Of a stretch of 64,000 nt of DNA, positions 1-7,943 are shown piece by piece. How positions within the stretch are numbered: the first letter of the stretch is position 1; each line of letters opens with the position of its first letter. The translations under genes and the position numbers were made by a program. Location: positions 62,001 to 126,000 of the forward strand of contig SUZW01000002.1 of assembly GCA_015059685.1 (NCBI GenBank), read 5' to 3'. This DNA comes from Rikenellaceae bacterium (GTDB lineage Bacteria > Bacteroidota > Bacteroidia > Bacteroidales > Rikenellaceae). The notes beneath the pieces were generated by a model. That model worked only from the letters and a program-made list of their open reading frames with translations. It ran no database searches and was not told the origin of the DNA.

Positions 1-2
1 TG

Positions 3-962
3 AATGGCTCGGGCGAGTCGTTGCGACAGGTGTTGAACAAGCTCGCCTTCGATAAGGCCCTATTCGGAAACGCCTTTCTGGAGGTTGTGACCGACGAGAA
101 GCACACCTTCCTCTCGCTCTACCATCAGGATGCCACCCGTTGCCGTGTGGCCAAGGACTCCTTGCACATACTGCTGCACCACGATTGGTCGCAGTTCCGT
201 ATGTCGGAGGCGGTGTCGTTGCCTATATACCCCGCCTTCGAGAAGAAGGAGGATGGCTCGCTGCGCTCGATAATCCACTACAAGGACTACGAACCGCAAT
301 TCGAACACTATGGCGTACCGCAATATATCGCAGGTATGAATGTCTCGGCCATAGCCTACAAGACCGATCGTTGGAACATCGCACGCCTCGATAACTCGTT
401 CCAGCTCTCGGGTGTGATGATGCTCGATGGCGCAGTCGATAGCGAGGAGGAGGCAGCATCGTTGGCCCGTATGGCCGAGCAACGCTTTGCCGGCAAGCCC
501 GGACAGGTGATGTTTGTGATTAAGAGTGATGGCGAGGGCGACAACTCCCGCTTTATCCCTATCGAGTCGCAGAACGATGGCGATTGGCGGGCGTTGCACG
601 AGCAGGCCACAAGCGATATCGTGGTGGCGCACTCGTGGTTCCGTTCGTTGAGTGGCTTGGACTACTCGTCGGGCTTCTCGTCGGAGCGCATCTTGCACGA
701 GTATGAGGTGGCACTCAACACGGTGATTTTGGGCGAGCAGGCGGAGCTGTTGGAGCCTATCACTTCGGCCATAACCATGGTGCTGGGCGTAGATTGCTCG
801 TCGCTCGAGATTATAAACCGCCCGCCTACACGCTCGAAACCTATATATATGAAGGTGTGGGAGGCTCGCAAGGCCGATGGCTTGGACTACGACGAGAACG
901 ATGAGCGCCAGCAGCTCTTCCTCTCCGAGATTACGAAGTATAACCTTAAAGAGATTGGATAG
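3..962 (+). CDS. Phage portal-like protein, 5' end outside window
   Basis: The reading frame is already open at base 3 and runs to a TAG at 960-962, so the TTG start in the ORF track is only the first possible start inside the window and the true start lies to the left. The visible 319 residues contain a stretch typical of portal proteins of tailed phages: a segment around 'FGNAFLEVV', a middle part with 'HYGVPQYIAGM' and an Asn/Phe-rich helical region before 'GVMMLDG'. Portal proteins form the dodecameric ring through which DNA enters and leaves the capsid. The call rests on recalled family resemblance only. The next gene starts 2 bases after the stop. Codon use looks like that of the neighbouring chromosomal genes. 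Confidence 0.6.
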   Translation, partial: NGSGESLRQVLNKLAFDKALFGNAFLEVVTDEKHTFLSLYHQDATRCRVAKDSLHILLHHDWSQFRMSEAVSLPIYPAFEKKEDGSLRSIIHYKDYEPQFEHYGVPQYIAGMNVSAIAYKTDRWNIARLDNSFQLSGVMMLDGAVDSEEEAASLARMAEQRFAGKPGQVMFVIKSDGEGDNSRFIPIESQNDGDWRALHEQATSDIVVAHSWFRSLSGLDYSSGFSSERILHEYEVALNTVILGEQAELLEPITSAITMVLGVDCSSLEIINRPPTRSKPIYMKVWEARKADGLDYDENDERQQLFLSEITKYNLKEIG

Positions 963-963
963 T

Positions 964-1437
964 ATGAAAACCTTGATTACAAATGCGGATGTCGTGACCC
1001 TCGCCTTTGGCGATGGCGAGTACATCTCGGCCGAGGTTGTGCTGGAGTCGGATATTGCCGTAGCCGAGGAGCGTTATATCCGCCCTATTGTGGGCGAGAG
1101 GCTCTATGCGAGGCTTCTTGACGGGGACTACGACACGCTCCGCACAGATTATGTGGCACCGGCCTTGGCTATGGCGGTGCGCACGATGATACAGCCATCA
1201 CTCAATGTCCGCACGGGGCAGGCGGGGTTGAGTATCTCGGCATCGTTGCGCTCGGACTCCTCGACCAAGAGTGCCGTGGAGGGGCTGCAACGCTCACTTG
1301 TGAGGCGTCGTCGAGCCCTGTGCCGCAGATTGTCGAACTATTTGTCGAACCACGCATCGGAGTTTCCCGAGTACGACCGAGACTGCGATGCCTTACAACA
1401 CTGCGTGATAGATGGAGGCTACATACAGACTTGTTAA
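964..1437 (+). CDS. Phage head-tail connector-like protein (DUF6712-like)
   Basis: A 157-residue protein starting at the ATG 2 bases after the portal stop; the ORF-track start at 877 lies inside the portal gene and is unlikely. The N-terminal half ('EERYIRPIVGERLYARL') resembles small connector or head-completion proteins found in Bacteroidota prophages next to portal genes. The C-terminal half is Arg-rich and probably helical. Its 3' end overlaps the holin gene by 26 bases, which suggests translational coupling. The function is inferred from position and a weak family resemblance; it could be another small structural protein. Confidence 0.45.
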   Translation: MKTLITNADVVTLAFGDGEYISAEVVLESDIAVAEERYIRPIVGERLYARLLDGDYDTLRTDYVAPALAMAVRTMIQPSLNVRTGQAGLSISASLRSDSSTKSAVEGLQRSLVRRRRALCRRLSNYLSNHASEFPEYDRDCDALQHCVIDGGYIQTC

Positions 1438-1849
1438 TGCGGCAGCGATGGGGGCTTTTGCACTGTTTGCTCCGATTGAGCCGGTGGTGTGGTGCACACT
1501 CTCGTTTATAGTTGTCGATTTTGTTACGGGTGTGCTTGCCTCACGCTACGAGGCCCACAGCGAGGGGCGAGAGTGGTTCTTCTCCTCCCGTGAGGCGTGG
1601 CGCACGGTACGCAAAGCGGGCTTTGTCGTTACGACGATAGCTATGAGCTGGCTGGTCGAGAGCTGTGTGTTGAACTTTGTGACCTTGAACCTCACCCGTG
1701 TTATTGCGGGGGCGATATGTGGTGTGGAGATGTGGTCGTTTTTGGAGAATGCCTCGGTGTTGAGCGATGCCAAGCTCTTTGTGTGGCTGCGCAACTATGT
1801 TCGTCGTCGGGTGGAGAAGGAGATTGGAGAGTATGACAAAGATGAGTAG
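1412..1849 (+). CDS. Phage holin family protein
   Basis: A 145-residue membrane protein. Hydrophobic segments lie at about residues 8-40 (around 'FIVVDFVTGVLASR') and 65-105, with a basic C-terminal tail ('RRRVEKE'). The first segment with an acidic 'VVDFVTG' core is typical of the holin family seen in Firmicutes and Bacteroidota phages (phage_holin_4 type). Holins make lesions in the inner membrane that let the endolysin reach the wall. The gene overlaps the upstream connector gene by 26 bases and the downstream lysozyme-like gene by 17 bases, so it sits in a lysis cassette. No separate promoter is visible. Confidence 0.65.
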   Translation: MEATYRLVNAAAMGAFALFAPIEPVVWCTLSFIVVDFVTGVLASRYEAHSEGREWFFSSREAWRTVRKAGFVVTTIAMSWLVESCVLNFVTLNLTRVIAGAICGVEMWSFLENASVLSDAKLFVWLRNYVRRRVEKEIGEYDKDE

Positions 1850-2258
1850 AGGCCTGCGAAACCTAAATCCCGGAAATATCCGCCTTGGCTCCTTCCTCTA
1901 TAAGGGGGAACGGGCACGGAGCAGCGACTCGGCCTTTCGGCAGTTCGAGGCGATAGAGTGGGGCTATCGTGCGATGTTCGTGCTGCTGCACACCTACGCT
2001 GTGAAGCACCGTTGTCGCTCGTTGCGAGATTTCATTACACGCTACGCACCGCCTGTGGAGAACAATACCGAAGCCTATCTGCGTCGTGTGGCTGCGGCCA
2101 CCCACCTTCAGCCCGAGGAGCCGATATCGACCACCGATGGGGCTACGATGACGGCCGTTGTGGCGGCTATGTCCGAGGTCGAGAATGGAGCCGAGGCGGT
2201 GATGAACGATGTGTGGCGAGGTTGGGAACTTTTTATTGCCGATTTTCCCGAAAAGTAG
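1833..2258 (+). CDS. Lysozyme-like phage structural protein (P5 type)
   Basis: A 141-residue protein starting at ATG 1833; ATG 1842 is an alternative in the same frame. The N-terminus 'RGLRNLNPGNIR' is characteristic of a family annotated as virion protein P5 or structural muramidase, found at the end of lysis modules in Bacteroidota prophages, where it is expected to cleave peptidoglycan. It overlaps the holin gene by 17 bases. It is shorter than usual free-standing endolysins and has no visible cell-wall-binding repeats. The stop codon TAG at 2256-2258 directly touches the comEC promoter, leaving no terminator between phage block and comEC. Confidence 0.55.
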   Translation: MTKMSRGLRNLNPGNIRLGSFLYKGERARSSDSAFRQFEAIEWGYRAMFVLLHTYAVKHRCRSLRDFITRYAPPVENNTEAYLRRVAAATHLQPEEPISTTDGATMTAVVAAMSEVENGAEAVMNDVWRGWELFIADFPEK

Positions 2259-2266
2259 TATCTTTG
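2259..2266 (+). promoter_or_regulatory. TATCTTTG promoter box for comEC
   Basis: An exact match to the Bacteroidota -7 box TAnnTTTG begins on the base after the lysozyme-like gene stop. Only 9 bases separate it from the comEC ATG, so the 5' untranslated region must be very short or absent. Confidence 0.7.
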
Positions 2267-2275
2267 TTCTTCGGA

Positions 2276-3715
2276 ATGGGGAACAAGAGGGACAACATAG
2301 CGGAGTTAGTATCGAAGATGCCGATGGCGGTAGTTGTAGCACTATTTGCCATGGGCATCTTTTTGGGTGATAGGGTAGAGGTGCCGATATGGCTCTATGT
2401 GGCCGTGATGACACTGCTCTTGTGCGGAGCCTTTGTGGTTAAGGGGTGGTTGCGTATGGCGGGCATCGCAGCTGTGGTGCTCTTTTTGGGCGCAGCACTG
2501 CATACGACCTCCTTTCGTGGCGATATACCATACAACCAACCCGTGAATATGTTGCTCAAAGTGGAGCAGATGTCGGCCGTGCGGGATGGTTATACCTCGA
2601 CCGAGGCGACCATCGTCGAGAGCGAGGCGGATCTGTTGAGGGGCTGCAAGGTCGTTGTGTGGGGTGACTCGTTGGTGCGGTTTTCGACAAACGACAGATT
2701 GCAAATTTGTACCCCTGTGAGGGCTTTTCGTGCCGAGCGCGAGAGGTATGCAAAACTTATGCACACCCGAGGTTTTGTCGGCTCGGTGTCGGTTTCGGGG
2801 CGAGGAACCTACGGCTATATCCCTGCCGAAGGCGGCTCACTGCACGATTTTGCCACACGCCGCCTGCAGGAGGCTTTGGGCGAGAGCGCAGGGCGTAGTG
2901 TGGTGCTGGCAATGACTGTAGGTGAGCGAGGCGAGCTGACTTCGGAGCTGCGGCAGGGGTATGCTCGGGCTGGAGCTTCACACCTCTTGGCGGTGTCGGG
3001 ATTGCATGTGGGAGTTGTCTTTCTTGTTGTGAATATATTGTTGGTACCTCTTGCGATGTTGCGTTATGGTAATGTCGTGAGGTCGCTTGTGGCGATTGTG
3101 CTGGTGTGGTTGTATGTGGCGATGTGCGGAATGTCGCCAAGTGCGGTGCGTGCTGCGGTGATGTTCTCGTTTCTGCAATACTCGATAGGGTCGTTGCGAC
3201 GCTACGATAGTGTAAATATTCTCGCCACGACAGCCTTCGTGATGTTGATGTGTAACACACGGCTCCTCTTCGATATCTCGTTCGAGTTGTCGTTCTTGGC
3301 TGTGGCGGGTATCGTGTTGTGGGGCGTGCCACTATATCGGCTCTTGACGACACGCTATAGAGTGGTCAATTCGCTGACTGCCGTGATGTGCGTGGGCGTG
3401 GCCTCCACGCTCGCTACGATGCCACTCGTTGCCTCGACCTTTTCGGTGGTGTCGTTGGTTGGCGTTGCGATAAATCCGATAGTTATACTCTTGGCAAACA
3501 TCATTATCGCCTGTGGAGCAGTGGCGGTTGCGGTGCCTGCCGTAGCACCACTTGCTGGGTGGGCTGCGGAGCTGCAAAACAGAGTTGTCGAGATAGCCGC
3601 AGGGTGGCCGTATAGCCACATCGACTATCAGCTTTCGGAGGGTGCGATGTGGGGTGTGTATGCCGTTATGGCGGTGGCAACTGCGCTCTTTTTTGTCGTA
3701 AGGGGTAAAAAGTAG
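2276..3715 (+). CDS. comEC: ComEC/Rec2-type competence membrane protein, short form
   Basis: A 479-residue polytopic membrane protein starting at ATG 2276, just behind a TATCTTTG box; the longer ORF-track start at 1958 runs through the phage gene and is rejected. It has an N-terminal hydrophobic DUF4131-like part followed by the Competence domain, with the diagnostic stretch 'GASHLLAVSGLHVGVV' near residue 240 and 'CGMSPSAVRAA' near 285. ComEC forms the inner-membrane channel for single-stranded DNA in natural transformation. The protein ends soon after the membrane domain with no metallo-beta-lactamase domain, as in shorter Bacteroidota versions. No other competence genes are nearby. Confidence 0.85.
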   Translation: MGNKRDNIAELVSKMPMAVVVALFAMGIFLGDRVEVPIWLYVAVMTLLLCGAFVVKGWLRMAGIAAVVLFLGAALHTTSFRGDIPYNQPVNMLLKVEQMSAVRDGYTSTEATIVESEADLLRGCKVVVWGDSLVRFSTNDRLQICTPVRAFRAERERYAKLMHTRGFVGSVSVSGRGTYGYIPAEGGSLHDFATRRLQEALGESAGRSVVLAMTVGERGELTSELRQGYARAGASHLLAVSGLHVGVVFLVVNILLVPLAMLRYGNVVRSLVAIVLVWLYVAMCGMSPSAVRAAVMFSFLQYSIGSLRRYDSVNILATTAFVMLMCNTRLLFDISFELSFLAVAGIVLWGVPLYRLLTTRYRVVNSLTAVMCVGVASTLATMPLVASTFSVVSLVGVAINPIVILLANIIIACGAVAVAVPAVAPLAGWAAELQNRVVEIAAGWPYSHIDYQLSEGAMWGVYAVMAVATALFFVVRGKK

Positions 3716-3726
3716 AGTAAAAATAG

Positions 3727-3734
3727 TATCTTTG
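3727..3734 (+). promoter_or_regulatory. TATCTTTG promoter box, 4 bases before ATG
   Basis: A perfect -7 box for the operon 3739-6674. Only the four bases CACT lie between the box and ATG 3739. Given the usual distance from this box to the transcription start, the mRNA is expected to be leaderless. Confidence 0.75.
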
Positions 3735-3738
3735 CACT

Positions 3739-4893
3739 ATGTTTAGCACCGAGGAGTTTGCGATACTCTGTAGCGAGGAGTGCTACGAGGCCGTGAAGAG
3801 CAATATCGAGCGTAAGCCGACCGATATCGCCCTCGATAGGCGTGTGCCTCACGCCTCGGTGGTGGCTACGCAGGTCAAAAATCTGCAGAAGGCCCGCACG
3901 AAGCTACCCTCCTACTTTGCTGTGCAGGCTATAGTGCCGACACTCGCCTACGAGCAGTCCTCGAGCGAGAAGGCGGCTCTGCGCAAGCCCCTCGAGGGCG
4001 ATAGTGTCTTGGATCTGACCTGCGGTCTTGGTGTTGATGCCTACGCTCTGTCGAAGCGATTTCGCAGGGTCGTGACCATCGAGCGTGACGAGATGGTTGC
4101 AGCCGTGGCGAGGGAGAATTTCAGACGACTCGGGGCCGATAATATCGAGGTCGTATGCTCTTCGGCCGAGGATTTTGTGGCTCGATGCAGCGACCACTTC
4201 GATTGGTGCTTTGCCGATCCCGACCGCCGAGGTGCGAGGGGCGAGAAGTTGGTGCGACTGGAGGCCTGCTCACCCGATGTTGTGGCCTTGATGCCTGCGT
4301 TGCGACGCCTTGCCGACAGGGTCTGCATAAAGTGTTCGCCCCTCTTCGATGTCGATGAGGCTCTGCGACTCTTTGATGACTGCTCGGTCGAGTGCGTGTC
4401 ACTTGGCGGTGAGGCCAAGGAGGTGAATATATATATCGGTGACATGGAGCCCCACACGCTTACGGCTGTGGCTATCGGTATGGGCGAATATTCGTGCCGA
4501 GCCGAGGAGCGAGGCGGTGCAGGGTGGAGTGGTGTGCCGAGCGACTTTTCACGCTATCGCTATATCGTGCTGCCCGATGTGGCTTTGCAACACACACGAA
4601 TGGTGGCTGCGGCCTTTGAGGGGCAGTGCGATGTGTGGTCGAATGGAGGCGTAGCCTTGTCGGAGATGCGCCCCGAAGGAGTTTTGGGCAGATGCTTCGA
4701 GGTGGAGGCAATATATAATATCGACAATGCGTTTAAGCGTGTCGTGAAGGGGATGAAGGCGGAGATATATCGTCGTGATTTCCCGATGTCGAACTCCGAG
4801 ATTTGCAAACGCTATCGCTGTTCGGAGGGCGGCACCGAGAAGTGGTGCTTCACAACGGTTGGAACAAATTTGTTGGCAATAAAATTCAACTAA
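3739..4893 (+). CDS. Class I SAM-dependent methyltransferase, THUMP-like
   Basis: A 384-residue protein. The methyltransferase motif I reads 'DLTCGLGVDAYALSK' near residue 92, the acidic motif II follows at 'VVTIERDE', and motif IV is 'FADPDRRG' near 160. The C-terminal third matches the THUMP-like domain that accompanies this methyltransferase in Bacteroidota. Such proteins are thought to modify RNA, but the substrate is unknown. It is first gene of a tightly packed operon (4 bases to the DUF2520 gene) and is read from a TATCTTTG box immediately upstream. Confidence 0.75.
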   Translation: MFSTEEFAILCSEECYEAVKSNIERKPTDIALDRRVPHASVVATQVKNLQKARTKLPSYFAVQAIVPTLAYEQSSSEKAALRKPLEGDSVLDLTCGLGVDAYALSKRFRRVVTIERDEMVAAVARENFRRLGADNIEVVCSSAEDFVARCSDHFDWCFADPDRRGARGEKLVRLEACSPDVVALMPALRRLADRVCIKCSPLFDVDEALRLFDDCSVECVSLGGEAKEVNIYIGDMEPHTLTAVAIGMGEYSCRAEERGGAGWSGVPSDFSRYRYIVLPDVALQHTRMVAAAFEGQCDVWSNGGVALSEMRPEGVLGRCFEVEAIYNIDNAFKRVVKGMKAEIYRRDFPMSNSEICKRYRCSEGGTEKWCFTTVGTNLLAIKFN

Positions 4894-4896
4894 AAA

Positions 4897-5670
4897 ATGA
4901 GAGTAGTTGTTGTTGGAAGTGGTAATGTTGCTGAGTCGTTGGCACAGGCGATAGCCGAAGCTGACGGCTTGGAGCTGGTGCAGCTCTTTGCCCGCAATGA
5001 GGAGCGTGGCCGTAAGGTTGCCGAGCTGGCACATACGGAGTGGAGCGACAGCTCGCTCGCCGAGGCCGATTTGTACCTCGTGTCGGTTAGCGACAACGCT
5101 GTAGAGGAGTGTGCAAAAAAGTTGCATACCCCCGAAAATGCCGTTGTGGCACACACGGCAGGGTGTTGTCCGATAGATGCACTTGCTCCGCACACGCATC
5201 GTGCCGTATTCTATCCGTTTCAGACCTTTTCGGTGGGTCGCAAGGTCGATTTTACGAAGGGCTACATCTTCTTGGAGGGGGCGACCGACCACGCATTGCG
5301 TGTTGTAGAGGAGGTGGCACATCGCCTCACCTCGAAGGTCGAGATGGCCGACTCGGCACGCCGTGCCGTGATACATTTGTCGGGTGTCTTTGCCTGCAAC
5401 TTCGCAAATGCGATGTACGCCAACGCTGCCGAGGTGCTATCGAGTGCGGGGCTGCCATTCGATATCGTAGCGCCCGTAATTGAGGAGACAGCCAAGAAGG
5501 CTGTGGAGGTGTTGAACCCCGTGGCGACACAGACAGGGCCGGCTCGTCGTGGCGACACGCAGACCCTCGAGCGACACCGCAGGATGTTGGCCGGTGAGGA
5601 GCGCAAGTTGAGAATTTATAACGAAATAAGTGAAGATATATGGGACAAAACAAAAACTTCAAAGAGCTGA
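4897..5670 (+). CDS. Rossmann-fold DUF2520 oxidoreductase-like protein
   Basis: A 257-residue protein with an N-terminal dinucleotide-binding motif 'VVGSGNVAESLA' (residues 4-15) of the NADP-dependent F420 oxidoreductase type, followed by a helical C-terminal DUF2520 domain. The segment 'YPFQTFS' near residue 108 is shared by this family. The reaction is unknown; the fold suggests an NAD(P)-dependent dehydrogenase related to ketopantoate reductase. It begins 4 bases after the methyltransferase gene and its last 31 bases overlap the KdsC-like phosphatase gene in another frame, so translational coupling is likely. Confidence 0.75.
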   Translation: MRVVVVGSGNVAESLAQAIAEADGLELVQLFARNEERGRKVAELAHTEWSDSSLAEADLYLVSVSDNAVEECAKKLHTPENAVVAHTAGCCPIDALAPHTHRAVFYPFQTFSVGRKVDFTKGYIFLEGATDHALRVVEEVAHRLTSKVEMADSARRAVIHLSGVFACNFANAMYANAAEVLSSAGLPFDIVAPVIEETAKKAVEVLNPVATQTGPARRGDTQTLERHRRMLAGEERKLRIYNEISEDIWDKTKTSKS

Positions 5671-6200
5671 TAGCCGATGTTGAGGCTATCGTATTCGATG
5701 TCGATGGCGTGATGACCGACGGAGGTATTATGCCGCTGCCCGATGGCGATTTTCTCCGTAAGTACAACGCCAAGGATGGCTACGCCTTGGGTTATGCCGT
5801 GAAGCACGGACTCAATGTCTGCATCATCTCGGGAGGCTTTGGTCGCACCTTGGAGAGCCGTATGAAACGCCTCGGTGTGGAGAACTACTACCTCGGCTGC
5901 ATGGATAAGATTGCCGCCATCGAGGAGTTCTCCGAGCGCTGCGGTGTGCCGGTCGAGAAGATGATGTATATGGGCGACGACATTCCCGACTTGGAGTGTA
6001 TGCGCCTCGTGGGTGTGCCCGTAGCACCGGCTGATGCTTGCACCGAGGTGCTCGAGACCGCTATCTATGTGTCGGAGTATGCCGGAGGCAAGGGCGCAGT
6101 GCGTGATGTCATCGAGCAGGTTATGCGAGTGAAAGGCACCTGGGCCCTCGATATGAAGGGGGTTATTGCCGACGACTCGAAGGAGGTCGCTTCACGATAG
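5640..6200 (+). CDS. kdsC: HAD phosphatase, KdsC type (KDO 8-phosphate phosphatase)
   Basis: A 186-residue HAD-superfamily phosphatase of the small capless type. The catalytic motif 'FDVDGVMTDG' lies near residues 18-27, motif II is 'IISGG' near 61 and motif IV is 'GDDIPDLE' near 104. This pattern and length match KdsC, which removes phosphate from 3-deoxy-D-manno-octulosonate 8-phosphate on the way to lipopolysaccharide core sugar KDO. The start ATG lies 31 bases inside the upstream gene. No kdsA or kdsB is present nearby, so a related sugar-acid phosphatase is possible. Confidence 0.8.
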   Translation: MGQNKNFKELIADVEAIVFDVDGVMTDGGIMPLPDGDFLRKYNAKDGYALGYAVKHGLNVCIISGGFGRTLESRMKRLGVENYYLGCMDKIAAIEEFSERCGVPVEKMMYMGDDIPDLECMRLVGVPVAPADACTEVLETAIYVSEYAGGKGAVRDVIEQVMRVKGTWALDMKGVIADDSKEVASR

Positions 6201-6203
6201 AGG

Positions 6204-6674
6204 ATGCAGGAGATAGAGCGTAAATATCTTGTTGCCGACGAGGGATTTCGGAGGGATGTGGTGCGCACGATGCGTATTGCGCAGGGCTACTTGTGCCGTC
6301 GTCGTGTTACGGCCCGTGTGCGAATAAGCGACGACAGGGGCATCCTTACATTCAAGGGCAAGAGCCGTGATGGTGGCTTGAGCCGCTTCGAGTGGGAGCG
6401 CACGATACCGCTTGGTGTGGCGGAACGGCTCCTGAAACGCTGTGATGGCGTGGTCGAGAAGTGGCGACATATCGTCGAGTACGAGGGCTACACCTTCGAG
6501 GTCGATGAGTTTACGGGCGACAACGAGGGACTCATCGTTGCCGAGGTGGAGCTCTCGAGCTGCGAGGAGAGGCCTACGCTACCACCGTGGTGTGGCGACG
6601 AGGTTACGGGCGTAGGGCTCTTCTATAACTCCTACCTCTCGAAAAACCCTTTCAAGAGATGGAAAAAGAGATAG
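6204..6674 (+). CDS. CYTH domain protein (possible triphosphatase)
   Basis: A 156-residue single-domain CYTH protein. It starts with the family signature ExExK ('EIERKYL', residues 3-9) and continues with alternating charged beta strands ('ARVRISDD', 'LTFKGKS', 'FEVDEF', 'VAEVEL') that line the triphosphate tunnel in this fold. Bacterial stand-alone CYTH proteins hydrolyse inorganic triphosphate or related substrates with divalent metal. It is the last gene of the 3739-6674 operon, 3 bases after kdsC, and its stop codon lies within the terminator stem. Confidence 0.8.
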   Translation: MQEIERKYLVADEGFRRDVVRTMRIAQGYLCRRRVTARVRISDDRGILTFKGKSRDGGLSRFEWERTIPLGVAERLLKRCDGVVEKWRHIVEYEGYTFEVDEFTGDNEGLIVAEVELSSCEERPTLPPWCGDEVTGVGLFYNSYLSKNPFKRWKKR

Positions 6675-6694
6675 CGCGAGCTATCTCTTTTTTA
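6667..6694 (+). terminator. Intrinsic terminator shared by convergent operons
   Basis: AGAGATAGC, loop GCGA, GCTATCTCT, followed by a T run; the mirror-image A run upstream means it could also work on the minus strand for hom. The CYTH stop codon is inside the left arm. Confidence 0.85.
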
Positions 6695-6732
6695 TTAGCC
6701 ATTAGCCATTAGCCATTAGCTATTAGCTTTTT
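6694..6732 (-). repeat. TAATGGC heptamer array downstream of hom
   Basis: On the minus strand this reads A-run, then AGCTAATAGC and three TAATGGC units ending in TAATAAAAAA. It lies between the end of hom and the shared terminator, in sense orientation for the methionine operon transcript. Confidence 0.8.
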
Positions 6733-6742
6733 CAATTCTCAA

Positions 6743-7933
6743 TTATTTCGTTGGGTAGGCCGCAATGAAGAGGTCACGCTCACGAATTTGGGCGTTTATC
6801 TTATGCAGGTTTGCCAACGAGATATGGCCTACGACATATTGGTAGTCGTTGCTTATATACTGCTCCTCGATGCTTGCGAACTCGAACAAGGCTCTATCCT
6901 CGGCATTCGAGTAGCGGAGATATACCCGTACCAACACATCGTCGGTGTACTCTACAGGTGCGTGGTCGAACATACGCTTGTACTCGTAGCGGTAGTTGTA
7001 GAAGCAGGCGGTGATATCGCTCAACACGGCCGAGCCTGTCGGATGACCACCCGCACCACGACCAAACATAAACTGCTTGTCGTAGAATTTACCCTTGATA
7101 ACCACACCGTTGAACTCATCCTCGACCGAATAGATGTACTTGTCACGAGAGATAAGTTGCGGCATCACGCTCATAATGATTTTGCCACTCTCCAACTTCT
7201 CGACATGGGCAACCAACTTGTAGCGACGCTCCTTCTCGTTGGCGAAACGGATGTCGTTGTCGTTCATTGTGGAGATACCGTAGGTGAAGATCTTATCGGG
7301 CGATACATAGCAACCAAAGGCGTGTACGGTGATGATAATCAGCTTGAACAGCGAGTCCCAACCACCGATATCGAGTGTTGGGTCGCTCTCGGCAAAGCCC
7401 AGCTCCTGCGCACGACGCAAAGCCACATCGTAGGAGTAGTTCTCGTTAAAAATCTTCGACAGAATAAAGTTCGATGAGCCATTCAGGATACCCTTCACCG
7501 ACACGAGGAGGTCGTTATCGTAGTACTCCTCGAGGTTACGGATTACAGGTATCGAACCGCAGGCCGAAGCATCATAGAGGAGTGCAACATTGTGCTTCTG
7601 CTGCAACTCTATAAGCTCGGGCAGGTGGTGTGCCAACATCTTCTTGTTGCCCGACACAGCCGAGCGACCACTCTCCAAGGCACGCTTTACGATATGATAT
7701 GCCGCCTCGGCATCGTCGATAAGCTCGACGATAAGGTTTATCTCCTTGTCGTTGAAAATATCGTCAGCCTTATCGGTGAAGTCGGCCTTCACGCCACGCT
7801 CCTTGGTGATGTCACGCACACAGATACGCTTTATGCTCGCCTCCTTCGACGAGATTGTGTTCAGCACATCGTAAAGACCTCGTCCCACATTGCCGAAGCC
7901 GAACATTCCGATTGTAAGTTGTTTGTTTCCCAT
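6743..7933 (-). CDS. hom: Homoserine dehydrogenase
   Basis: A 396-residue cytosolic NAD(P)-dependent enzyme that reduces aspartate semialdehyde to homoserine, the branch point to methionine and threonine. The nucleotide-binding motif 'GFGNVGRG' is at residues 11-18 and the catalytic core includes 'GILNGSSNFILSKI' near 150 and 'ESDPTLDIGGWDSLFKL' near 190, both hallmark stretches of the family. There is no ACT domain, no fused aspartate kinase, and the C-terminus ends with the dehydrogenase core. It is the last gene of metY-metX-hom, 10 bases behind metX, which argues for a role in methionine supply. Confidence 0.93.
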   Translation of the reverse strand: MGNKQLTIGMFGFGNVGRGLYDVLNTISSKEASIKRICVRDITKERGVKADFTDKADDIFNDKEINLIVELIDDAEAAYHIVKRALESGRSAVSGNKKMLAHHLPELIELQQKHNVALLYDASACGSIPVIRNLEEYYDNDLLVSVKGILNGSSNFILSKIFNENYSYDVALRRAQELGFAESDPTLDIGGWDSLFKLIIITVHAFGCYVSPDKIFTYGISTMNDNDIRFANEKERRYKLVAHVEKLESGKIIMSVMPQLISRDKYIYSVEDEFNGVVIKGKFYDKQFMFGRGAGGHPTGSAVLSDITACFYNYRYEYKRMFDHAPVEYTDDVLVRVYLRYSNAEDRALFEFASIEEQYISNDYQYVVGHISLANLHKINAQIRERDLFIAAYPTK

Positions 7934-7943
7934 TTCTCTATCT

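Noticed and set aside
1958-2275. N-terminal extension of ComEC to base 1958
   Set aside because: The extra 106 codons lie in another frame of the lysozyme-like gene, and a perfect promoter box at 2259-2266 lies just before the internal ATG.
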